A stretch of 13,550 nt of DNA from contig JAOXYB010037562.1 of assembly GCA_028565635.1 (NCBI GenBank), positions 1 through 13,550 on the forward strand. Reading direction: 5' to 3'. Source of the DNA: Phoronis ovalis (lineage: Eukaryota > Phoronida > Phoronidae). Within the stretch, counting starts at the first letter, position 1, and every line of letters starts with the position of its first letter. Below are positions 1 through 6,909 of this stretch, one piece after another. The translations under genes and the position numbers were made by a program. The notes beneath the pieces were generated by a model that saw nothing but the letters and a program-made list of their open reading frames with translations, did not search any database and was not told the DNA's origin.

Positions 1-29
1 AAAAAAATACAGTAAGAAGTATACAATGC

Positions 30-94
30 AAATCCAAAATTTTCAACTGGGCTGCACACCCCCACCAAAAAATACCTTGAGTACCCCCCCCGGG
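30..94 (+). repeat. Fragment of the GGGCTGCACA...CCCCGGG repeat module
   Basis: This stretch shares its order of words with 8371-8429: an ATTTT run, then GGGCTGCACA, then CCCA(C/T)C followed by AAAAA, and finally a C-run meeting a G-run (84-94 here, 8420-8429 there). Both copies are in the same orientation. The similarity starts near the left part of the window and stops at the C/G run, which suggests that run is one end of the module. Only the last ~60 bp of the module is present here, without the CCCTAAAAATGGG array seen in the other copy. Function unknown. Confidence 0.6.
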
Positions 95-225
95 ACTTTG
101 ACCTGTACTTACTCTGTACTGAATATGAAGATGATCCTATGAAAGCTGAAGCCATTATAGTGGGAAAAAGAAAAGGTTACATACGATGACCACGACGATG
201 ACTATATGCCCATCCATTATACATA
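95..225 (-). repeat. Inverted, diverged copy of the tandem-array left edge
   Basis: Read on the minus strand, this block follows 4879-5010 in order: GGGCATATA, a CGTCGTCG-rich stretch, CATCGTA(C/T)(A/G)TAAC, a variable spacer, CTTCA(G/C), CATATTC(A/G)GTACAG and AGGTCAAAGT. It therefore contains one ~145-bp sub-repeat start plus the sequence that forms the left border of the big array, in opposite orientation and about 4.8 kb away. It abuts the C/G run ending at 94 directly, which looks like a junction between two repeat families. Divergence is substantial, so this is an old copy. Confidence 0.65.
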
Positions 226-592
226 GTTATGGGACAAAAAGGGTGCCTTTGATTTAAGGTGATTTATTTCCCGAAGTATTTTAAATCATATACAACACTG
301 ATAAATAGGGTATCTAAAATTTCTATTAGTCAATCAAAAGGGGTCAAAATTTAAAAAAATGGAAAAATTCATTTATGGACATTTTTCAAAAAAAACATTC
401 ACTAACATAGGTACCGGTTATTCCCTTGAGTCGGACCCCAGGTAATGTAGCATACAATGCACACTGAAAATAACTCAGAAAGAAACAAAAAGTAGTTCTT
501 CCGATTGGTTAATAATCTTACTGATAAAACAGCAAAGACTGCTATATATTGTATTTGCGACGGTAATTAGTAACAATTCATTTTGCATTTAG
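226..592. other. AT-rich non-coding stretch, probably intron
   Basis: I see no exon, hairpin or repeat that I can support here. It precedes a splice acceptor at 591-592, preceded by a T-rich tract, so on the + strand it is most likely the end of an intron of the kinase-like gene. The preceding exon, which should carry the HRD part of the catalytic loop, was not found in 1-590. Confidence 0.4.
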
Positions 593-732
593 GTTGTAAT
601 ATTGTACTGGATGATAAATGTAATTGGAAACTGAGCAATTTCTCTTCCGCTGTGTTTGTCAATTATAGTTGGCAGGTGGAAGAAATAGAAGATATGGTCA
701 TGTATCTACCAACCAATATTATACCACCTGAG
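593..732 (+). CDS. Kinase-like gene, exon n-3 (catalytic loop to P+1 loop)
   Basis: This internal exon is bounded by a T-rich tract with TTTAG at its start and GAG|GTAATG at its end. It begins with the last two bases of a split codon and ends on a codon boundary. The 46 complete codons start CNIVLDDKCNWKLSNFSSAV, which aligns with kinase subdomains VIb-VII: the N of the catalytic-loop KxxN, the beta7 hydrophobic run (IVLDD), the beta8 strand (KLS), and then NFS (637-645) where active kinases have DFG. The exon ends in IIPPE, matching the APE motif of the P+1 loop. Losing the DFG aspartate removes the usual Mg-ATP ligand, so a pseudokinase is likely. The lysine and aspartate of the HRDxK motif would be in the upstream exon. 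I cannot assign a kinase family. Confidence 0.8.
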
Positions 733-1183
733 GTAATGTTTTCAACTGATATCCAATTGACCATGCATTGATGTCCTAGCTGAGCTTTAATTTCAATTAA
801 AATAAGCAATTTGAAGAGAATTATTGTATACATATTTTTCTGTTGTAGCATTGACTGAAGCACTCTGTAATTACATTAAGGAATAATTAGCTCCTTATTT
901 TTAAATTAAAATTATCAAGTGCCTATTTGATATTGAGTCTGTAAAATGGATTCATAATAATTGAATGAGAAGCAGTTGTTCATTTTTAGTCATGAACTTT
1001 TTTATAGGTGTAGACTTTTGTAATATACGTATACTTACTTTTCCATATTTTTGTTATGGCCAACTGTATTTTTAAGAATAACTGTATATTTAAGCCATAA
1101 CTTGATTACAACTTAGAACATTCACACTTATATCACAGTGTCAATAAAGGGCCATTCTGAATAAATCCATCCATTAATGTTCC

Positions 1184-1203
1184 GTACCTTCTCCAGAAGG
1201 TAC
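1184..1203. repeat. Perfect 9-bp inverted repeat in kinase-gene intron
   Basis: GTACCTTCT at 1184-1192 and AGAAGGTAC at 1195-1203 form a perfect hairpin with a 2-nt loop. It lies 64 bp upstream of another small hairpin in the same intron. The two may belong to one small non-autonomous element, but I could not find its borders. Confidence 0.6.
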
Positions 1204-1265
1204 TGCCAAACTAACAGGTGGATTTCTTCAAACTGTGAAAGGGAAAATTGCACTGAGTAATCCTA

Positions 1266-1287
1266 TGCCTTTGCTAAAAGGCGTTAG
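1266..1287 (+). repeat. Shared 17-bp hairpin word, copy in the intron
   Basis: TGCCTTTGCTAAAAGGC at 1266-1282 is an imperfect self-complementary hairpin followed by GTTAG. Its exact reverse complement occurs at 9496-9512. A 17-bp exact match in a hairpin context at two distant places suggests a mobile-element terminus rather than chance. Confidence 0.5.
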
Positions 1288-1393
1288 AATTGGACAGTCT
1301 CAAAATAAAACAAAATTACCTAACTGTTATATAATACAAACCTTCTGGAATGTTCCCAAATTACTTCAATTAAGCTAACATTTGATCATTACA

Positions 1394-1415
1394 TGACCTT
1401 TTGACCTCAAGGTCA
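1394..1415. repeat. Isolated copy of the TGACCT-CA-AGGTCA word
   Basis: Twenty-two bases here are identical to 10439-10460 inside the fourth unit of the hairpin-ended element. The core TGACCTCAAGGTCA is two nuclear-receptor-type half-sites facing outward with a 2-bp spacer. The match does not extend far on either side, so this is either a small relic of the same repeat family or a convergent motif. Confidence 0.45.
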
Positions 1416-1482
1416 TAATAATTAGTAATATATTCACAAATTAAATATTGTTTACGTAAAATATTTCTTTTTCATTATTTAG

Positions 1483-1620
1483 CTGTTGAATCAACCACCA
1501 GAGAAACCAACTGTATCATGTGACATTTGGGGAATGGGATGTTTGACATTTGAAATGTGCATGAGTCACAAAATAAGACACAAAACGCGACACCTCTCAC
1601 CAGAGGAAATCAGAGAACGG
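1483..1620 (+). CDS. Kinase-like gene, exon n-2 (alpha-F region)
   Basis: This 138-bp exon holds exactly 46 codons and is in phase 0 on both sides. It follows TTTTTCATTATTTAG and is followed by GTTTGT, a weak but legal donor. It encodes LLNQPPEKPTVSCDIWGMGC and then LTFEMCMSHKIRHKTRHLSPEEIRER. The core DIWGMGCLTFEM is the classic subdomain IX pattern (DxWSxGxxxxEM) with the invariant alpha-F aspartate kept, so the C-lobe fold appears intact even though the DFG is altered. The basic stretch KIRHKTRH and the following SPEEIRER fall where the alpha-G region is expected. The frame is continuous from the preceding exon (IIPPE|LLNQPP), as in kinases where the APE motif is followed by LL. Confidence 0.82.
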
Positions 1621-1789
1621 GTTTGTCTTAGTGGCATATGTCTTGGTTTAGAACATTAAAATTCACTTGCATGCACTTTATGTATTTACTTGTGCAGCAT
1701 TTATTGGCAAATAAATGAATGGATGTTCTTGTCGAAAATCTTGCTGGGATATGTCGCGTAATGGGTGTACCAGTGTAAAAAAAAACTGA

Positions 1790-2084
1790 CCCTGTGGTTA
1801 ACAAAGCTAACAAAAGTATACCCTGTGGTTGCATCCTGTTGTAAATAGTCCTCTGTAGTAAATTCACCAACTTGTAAGTTATATACTCTGTTGTAAATAA
1901 ATACGTGAAAATTTGCAGAATTTAATTTCCCGTGCTTGTTTGCCGTAAATACATTTTCCACCATATCTCCTGTTTTAATTGATTATTTTTTGAAAGTAAA
2001 CTCTGGGGTAAATATCCAATGGGAAAAGTATACCTGTGGTTATTAAGGATTCATGACACATGAAAAACATACCCTGTGGTAAAT
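1790..2084 (+). repeat. Irregular intronic CCCTGTGGTAAA-like motif cluster
   Basis: Variants of CCCTGTGGT(T/A)AA occur near 1790, 1821, 1835, 1851, 1885, 2001, 2031 and 2071, all on the same strand and spaced irregularly by about 14-115 bp. The clearest are CCCTGTGGTTA (1790-1800), CCCTGTGGTT (1821-1830) and ACCCTGTGGTAAAT (2071-2084). They lie in the intron between the second and third coding exons. This looks like a decayed short tandem or dispersed repeat. I see no coding frame worth keeping here. Confidence 0.5.
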
Positions 2085-2229
2085 GTGGGAACTGAAAAAG
2101 GGGGCCTATTTGCAGCACATGTTTATAGTGATTTTGAATGACAGTTTCCGTGAGTCTGTTTGTAATTAATTGTGTACAGTGCAATTTTAAAATAGTATTT
2201 GTTATTGTGAAATTGTCATTCTTTTACAG

Positions 2230-2304
2230 ATACCTTTGAGTCCTTGTCCTGATATAAGTAATTGTGAAAATCCGTTCCAAAAGATTATGTCAATGTGTTT
2301 CAAG
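2230..2304 (+). CDS. Kinase-like gene, exon n-1 (alpha-H region)
   Basis: This 75-bp, 25-codon exon is in phase 0 on both sides. It sits between TTCTTTTACAG and AAG|GTAAAA, both good splice sites. It encodes IPLSPCPDISNCENPFQKIM and then SMCFK. The IMSMCFK segment matches the alpha-H helix of kinases (LIxxCLxxxP), and its last residues continue into the next exon as CFK|DNPAER, which reconstructs subdomain XI across the splice junction. That reconstruction is the main reason for accepting such a short exon. Confidence 0.8.
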
Positions 2305-2349
2305 GTAAAATATTGAAATTTTATAAATTATCACCACCACTATATTTAG

Positions 2350-2391
2350 GCATAATGTTTACCTGTACTATTATAGGTAAACATTTTATGC
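2350..2391. repeat. Intronic hairpin with 11-bp perfect arms
   Basis: AATGTTTACCT at 2354-2364 and AGGTAAACATT at 2375-2385 are perfect reverse complements around a 10-nt loop. Imperfect pairing extends outward through GCAT/ATGC. It lies in the 251-bp intron just after the alpha-H exon. Each arm contains the forkhead-type core TGTTTAC/GTAAACA, which follows from the inverted repeat and is not evidence of binding. Confidence 0.65.
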
Positions 2392-2555
2392 GATAAGGTT
2401 CTACTAACATTGCCAAAGACTTAATTTTATTCCAGGATTTCTTTGGTTGAAAGTTTTTGTCACAAACTAGCTAATGTGCCAATCAGTCTAGACAAGGGGG
2501 GCCTTAGCGATATAAGTGATGTGATCTATTTTCAATCTGAGTTTTGATTTTTAAG

Positions 2556-2624
2556 GACAATCCGGCTGAAAGAGCCAGTGTTGCAATGTTAAAGGAACAT
2601 TTAGATTCCATGAAGATGAACTAA
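2556..2624 (+). CDS. Kinase-like gene, terminal coding exon with stop
   Basis: This exon begins after TTTGATTTTTAAG and runs 22 codons to a TAA at 2622-2624. It encodes DNPAERASVAMLKEHLDSMK and then MN. The NPAERAS segment is the subdomain XI NPxxRP(S/T) motif with its conserved arginine, which pairs with the APE glutamate in folded kinases. AMLKEHL is the alpha-I helix. The protein ends six residues after the domain, so the kinase-like domain is C-terminal with no long tail. The four exons give 139 complete residues, the expected amount for a C-lobe from the catalytic loop onward. Introns are about 750, 609 and 251 bp. Confidence 0.82.
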   Translation, partial: DNPAERASVAMLKEHLDSMKMN

Positions 2625-2987
2625 TGGTGATGGGTTAACCAGTTGTGGTACCTGTTTTCAACACTTCATGACTATGAGAATTTCAGCAAGACTGCCTAGC
2701 TATGCATTTGGGTTTTTATAGTTATCTACTGTATAATTATTTTTGTACACTTTTTGTAGTGTCAGCCAGCAGTATTTAAAAATACATAATTGCTGATTTT
2801 GGCATATATGAACACAATCTGATTACATGTACATGTATGCCATGGGGTATACATTACTGCTAATCTGGTCAGCACAGATTAGATGTATATTACAAGTGGA
2901 AATAATTGTATAATTCTCGGATTAGTATTATTAAAATAATACAGTTTTTAAATGCATTTAAATAACTTAATTGTAAAATCATTGTTA

Positions 2988-3013
2988 AAACAGTGCTATA
3001 AAACAGTGCTATA
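2988..3013 (+). repeat. 13-bp tandem duplication
   Basis: AAACAGTGCTATA is present twice back to back (2988-3000 and 3001-3013). It lies in the probable 3' UTR and looks like recent replication slippage. Confidence 0.8.
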
Positions 3014-3280
3014 AGCATGTAAATTTTTATTCCTTGTTATGTTTTTCAAATTTTTTTTGTTATTTATGCCGGTGATACTTTTTATTCATTATTATGTTTT
3101 CCATTTTTCTTTTTTCCTTAGGCAAGTGACAATTGTAGACAAATTTTAGCCAAAATATTTGTACTTGTGTAAGAATTACGAGTATTCTGAATAAGCTTTG
3201 CACATACACATATATATTGTACTCTATATATTTTTTCATCTTTTGTCTCCGTATATGTATGTGAATAAGGAAAAGATTTT

Positions 3281-3286
3281 AATAAA
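3281..3286 (+). terminator. Candidate polyadenylation signal AATAAA (first)
   Basis: This is the first canonical hexamer on the + strand after the stop codon, about 657 bp downstream. The following 30 bases are A-rich, with little GT-rich downstream element. Confidence 0.35.
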
Positions 3287-3449
3287 GGTTGACAGGAAAA
3301 AAAGGCAGCGAAAGGGAGATATTTCTAGAAAACCTGATTCCATGTAATTTTTATAAATTGACTATCAGGTTATGTTGTTGCAATTGAAGCAGAAGTTATG
3401 TACAATTTGGTTTTTAAAAAACGAAAATTATCTTTTAGTATTTAAAAGT

Positions 3450-3455
3450 AATAAA
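3450..3455 (+). terminator. Candidate polyadenylation signal AATAAA (second)
   Basis: The hexamer is followed by a T-run (AAGTTTTTTCC) that could act as a U-rich downstream element. It is about 826 bp after the stop codon. Confidence 0.3.
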
Positions 3456-3580
3456 CAAGTTTTTTCCACAAGTTATGAATAGAAATTAAAAATTTCAGTG
3501 AAAAAAGAGTCTTGTCGTATTATAGTCATTATATGTTATTTCAAAAAAATGCTTGTTTGTAACAGATGCTCTGTGACAAG

Positions 3581-3586
3581 AATAAA
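3581..3586 (+). terminator. Candidate polyadenylation signal AATAAA (third)
   Basis: The hexamer is followed about 30 bases later by a GT-rich stretch (TGTTGGTTAC), the best downstream-element match of the three candidates. Confidence 0.35.
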
Positions 3587-3605
3587 GGTTTAAATCAGTG
3601 TAATT

Positions 3606-4250
3606 TGAAAAATGTTGGTTACATTATAGAAAGAAAGATATCAAAATGTAATTTTAATCGCATTCCCTTTGTATTATTAAACATCTATTTAATTTTGCGA
3701 TGCTATTCTTTGACTCCACCCAATATCAAATGAAAAAGTGATTTCAAATTTTAGAATATGGAACACAAGTATTCTTCTCTTTTTTAATAGTTTTATTGCT
3801 ATAACTTGCGTGCAAATATTTTAGTATTCAGTTGAGCCCAATATGTTGGCCATCTTGGCTCTTTCCAGATACAAAATTTGCTATTTCAAAAATTTCAAGC
3901 AGAATTAAAAGCTTTCAAGTCTCTTCTTCATTGTTCATGAATAAATTAAATCATGAATTTCTTAATGTAACCTGAGCAGTGAAATAGAGCAGATATTAAA
4001 TTGTTTAAGGCTAACAAATCTTTAAAATGTCATAGTTCACCTTTTAAAAATAGACCATCCTTCAGAAATTGCATTAGTGTCATAATATTATTTTTTGGAA
4101 ATAAATTATTTTTATTTATGTCACAAGAACAAAGTCAGATATGCAATTTCAAGGTGCCCGTAGGCACATGTTTATTAATATACAGAATAGAGTTTAACAA
4201 TACAAATTATAATTAGTTTGACTAGTTATTTCAGGGCACTAACTAAATTA
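3606..4250. other. AT-rich intergenic stretch, no gene seen
   Basis: No exon-like frame with splice sites, no hairpin longer than 5 bp (GTGCC/GGCAC at 4154-4167) and no repeat match elsewhere in the window was found. The 71-codon open frame at 4001-4216 has no recognisable composition or motif and was not accepted. Confidence 0.4.
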
Positions 4251-4610
4251 CCGGCCATTAGCCATGCATCCTGTGGCTGTGCCCCCGAAAGAACTGGTTG
4301 GTAAAGGTACTGGACTGTGCTATTACACTGATAGCGAATAGCATTTGTGCCAGTATCGAAAGCCTCATTTGAATGATCAGTTTTTCGCAATTTTAAACTT
4401 GGCAGATGTATTCGAGTAAGGCCACCATAAAAGTTGTTTTAATGTTATAATAAACGAATACATATTTTGAATCAAACAACACCATGAGAATTTGTGCGAG
4501 TTGGGTTTTTGTGTTTTCTAATTTTTTCACATTAAAATAAATTTTAAAAAGTTAAAAAGCCAAAATTTGAAGCTGTTGTGCCCATTAAACAAGTTTTTTA
4601 TATGGTCTCG
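4251..4610 (+). mobile_element. Interspersed repeat, possible tRNA-headed SINE
   Basis: The part at 4471-4593 recurs inverted at 13330-13449 with few differences (for example the ATTAAACAAG word and the CCAAAATTTGAAG word), so it is certainly a dispersed repeat. Upstream, 4290-4365 is GC-richer and resembles a decayed class-II tRNA: TTGGTAAAGGTACTGGACTG recalls the D-arm and anticodon-stem start of a serine/leucine tRNA, and GTATCGAAAGCC recalls a B box (GGTTCGAATCC), about 40 bp downstream. If correct, this is a tRNA-derived SINE with its head at the left and an AT-rich body. The head assignment is by eye only, and neither target-site duplications nor a clean tail were seen. Confidence 0.4.
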
Positions 4611-4855
4611 CCTATAACCTTGCATTATCGTGCATGTCATACTCATAATAATAATCACCTATTTGATCCACTACCAGGAGTCACTACCTGTTAACAAAAT
4701 TGATCAATTGCCAGTTTCAGCTTCTTTAATGTAGTCTAGGATGAGCGCTTGTCATTAATTGCCAACAAACAAGATATATTATGTTGTACAGATTAATTCT
4801 AAAATTAATATGACAGTTCGAACCCTGTTGGAATTTTTTTTAGTTTCTGTTTTCC
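4611..4855. other. Spacer between interspersed repeat and tandem array
   Basis: AT-rich sequence. AGTTCGAACCC at about 4815 resembles a Pol III B box, but no A box could be found at a suitable distance upstream, so no RNA gene is called. Confidence 0.3.
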
Positions 4856-4880
4856 TGCCCATCCACATGGTGGCTGGGCA
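4856..4880. repeat. Imperfect palindrome at the left edge of the array
   Basis: TGCCCA and TGGGCA (4856-4861 and 4875-4880) are inverted around CAC/GTG, making a 25-bp imperfect palindrome. It sits right where the homology shared with the inverted fragment at 95-225 begins, so it may mark an element end. Confidence 0.45.
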
Positions 4881-5168
4881 TATAATCGTAGCGAAGGCAT
4901 TGTCGTCGTCGCCATCGTACATAACACTTTCCTTTGTCTCGCGATAACAGCTTCACTTTTTACCCGATCAGCTTAATATTCGGTACAGGGTACACCCAGG
5001 TCAAAGTGCAGGTCTGTTTTACTTTTGACTTTGATTACTTCCAATATGGCCGACTGGTGGCCATGTTTGTTCCTGAGAGGGCACGTAATGTTGCGTATAT
5101 AGCCGCGAAGACGAAGCGCTGCCTGGATGGTTCTAGGAAGGTAGATTGGTGGGTGTAACAGGCTAGGT
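4881..5168 (+). repeat. Left edge unit of the array (one sub-repeat)
   Basis: This segment starts with GGGCATATAATCGT and a GTCGTCGTCG stretch not found in the internal units, then holds one sub-repeat and a linker end (GATTGGTGGGTGTAACAGGC). Its unique start is shared with the inverted fragment at 95-225, so the edge is a defined piece of the element and not a random break. Confidence 0.75.
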
Positions 5169-6104
5169 GACATTTTAAAATGACCTTGACAAGTAGGTCA
5201 AATGCCATTACGAATCTTCGACATTTTTTGCCGTGCATAACACTTCCTTTGTCTCGCAGTAACTGCTTTAATTTTATCCGATCAGCTCCATATTCGGTAC
5301 AGAGTAAGTACAGGTCAAAGTACAGGTTATATATAATATTGACCCGGATTTCTTTCAACATGGGCGACTGGCAGCCATGTTGGTTTGCAAGATTGCACAT
5401 CATAATAACAGCTTCAGTTTTTATCCGATCAGTTTCATATTCGGCACAGAGTAAGTCCAGGTCGCAGTACATGCTATATATACTTTTGACCTAGATTACT
5501 TCCAATATGGCTGACTGGTGGCCATGTTTGTTCTCGAGAGGGAGCGTAACATTGCGTTTATAGCCGCGAAGACAAAGCCCTACCTGGATGATTCATAGGT
5601 GGTTCTAGGAAGACTATAGGTTGGCGGGCATAACAGGCTAGGTGACATTTTAAAATGACCTTGACAAATAGGTCAAATCCCGTTATTAAGCTTGGACATT
5701 TTTTGCAGTGCGTAACACGTTCTTTGTCTTACAATAACTGCTTCAATTTTTATTCGTTTGGCACCATATTTGGTACAGAATAAGTACAGGTCAAAGTACA
5801 AGTTATGTATTATATTGACCGGGATTACTTCCAATATGGCCGACTGGCAGCCATGTTTGTTCCTGAGAGGGCACGTAATAACAGCTTCAATTTTTATCCG
5901 ATTAGCACCATATTTAGTACAGAATAAGTACAGGTTATGTATCATATTGACCTGGATTACTTCCAATATAGGCGACTGGCAGCCATGTTTGTTCCTGAGA
6001 GGGTATGTAACGTTGCGTCTATAGCCGCGAAGTTGAAGCGCTACCTGGACGATTCAAATGTGGTTCTAGGAAGCCCATAGGTTGGTGGGTGTAATAGGCT
6101 ATGT
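5169..6104 (+). repeat. Higher-order repeat 1 (A+B dimer, 936 bp)
   Basis: Type A (5169-5643) has CAAGTAGGTC in the linker and TTGGTTTGCAAGATTGCAC in the first sub-repeat; its end reads AAGACTATAGGTTGG. Type B (5644-6104) has CAAATAGGTC, the sub-repeat words GCACCATATTTGGTACAGAATAAG and GAGAGGGCACGTAATAACAG (both near 5770-5890), and ends AAGCCCATAGGTTGG. Each type has two sub-repeats, about 144 and 146 bp apart. Confidence 0.8.
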
Positions 6105-6909
6105 GACATTTTAAAATTATCTTGACAAGTAGGTCAAATGCCGGTACGATACTTTGACATTTTTTACCCTGCGTAGCACTTTCTTTGTCCCGCAGTAACT
6201 GCGTCAGTTTTCATCCAATTAGCTCCATATTTGGTACAAAGTAAGTACAGGACAAAGTACAGGTTATGTATATTATTGACCCGGACTACTTCCAACATGG
6301 CTCACTGGCAGCCATGTTGGTTCGTTAGATTGCACGTCATAATAACAGCTTCAGTTTTTATTCAATCAGTTTCATATTCGGCACAGAGTAAGTCCTGGTT
6401 GCAGTACATGCTATGTGTAATTTTGACTTGGACTGCTTCCAGTATGGCCGACTGGTGGCCATGTTTGTTCTCGAGTTGGCACGTAGCATTGCATTTATAG
6501 CCGCAAAGACAAAGCCCTACCTGGATGATTGATAGGTGGTTCTAGGAAGACTATAGGTTGGTGAGCGTAATAGGCTAGGTGACATTTTAAAATTACCTTT
6601 ACAAATAGGTCAAATGCCGTTACGAAGCTTCGATATTTTTTACCGTGCATAACACTTTCTTTGTTTCGCAATAACTGTTTCAATTTTTATCCAATTAGCA
6701 CCATATTTGGTACAGAATAAATACAGGTCAAAGTACAGGTTATGTATCATATTGACCTGGATTACTTCCAATATGGCCGACTGATGGCCCTGTTTGTTCC
6801 CGAGAGGGCACGTAATGTTGCATCTATAGCCGCGAAGACGAAGGGTTACCTGGACGATTCACAGGAAGTTCTAGGAAGCCCATATGTTGGTGGGCGTAAT
6901 AGGCTAGGT
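6105..6909 (+). repeat. Higher-order repeat 2 (A+B dimer, one sub-repeat lost, 805 bp)
   Basis: The A half (6105-6580) is full length, with the AGATTGCAC and GCAGTACATGC markers. The B half (6581-6909) is only 329 bp and contains a single sub-repeat. That sub-repeat begins like the first B sub-repeat of repeat 1 (GCACCATATTTGGTACAGAA) and ends like its second one (TATCATATTGACCTGGATTA, then the TAGCCGCGAAG linker). This is the footprint of a deletion by recombination between neighbouring sub-repeats. In the linkers of this dimer the palindrome has decayed to CATTTTAAAATT. Confidence 0.78.

Larger units (their letters stand above)
2625..3600 (+). other. Probable 3' UTR of the kinase-like gene
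   Basis: After the TAA at 2622 the sequence is AT-rich with no good splice donor close by, and AATAAA hexamers appear from 3281 onward. The UTR end is unknown. Candidate hexamers give lengths from about 0.7 to 1 kb. Confidence 0.45.

Noticed and set aside
583-771. Single 62-codon ORF as a complete gene at the first kinase exon
   Set aside because: Only 593-732 shows kinase similarity. The ends of the frame run into intron sequence beyond good splice sites.
1266-1415. Intron segment as a second copy of the 9.5-10.6 kb element
   Set aside because: The 17-bp and 22-bp words are both shared, but their relative orientations differ between the two loci, so they are not one colinear copy.
4810-4830. 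B-box-like AGTTCGAACCC as a tRNA or SINE head
   Set aside because: No A box or tRNA-like fold was found at the required distance upstream.
5035-5472. 145-codon minus-strand open frame, the longest in the window
   Set aside because: It lies wholly inside the tandem array and its translation repeats the sub-repeat phrase. Overlapping frames are open on the + strand too. It is treated as a product of the repeat period, with the frame conservation reported as a finding.
5758-6024. Plus-strand frames in the array (for example ITSNMADWQPCLF phrases)
   Set aside because: They recur in every sub-repeat, lack a common start or stop structure, and compete with open frames on the other strand.
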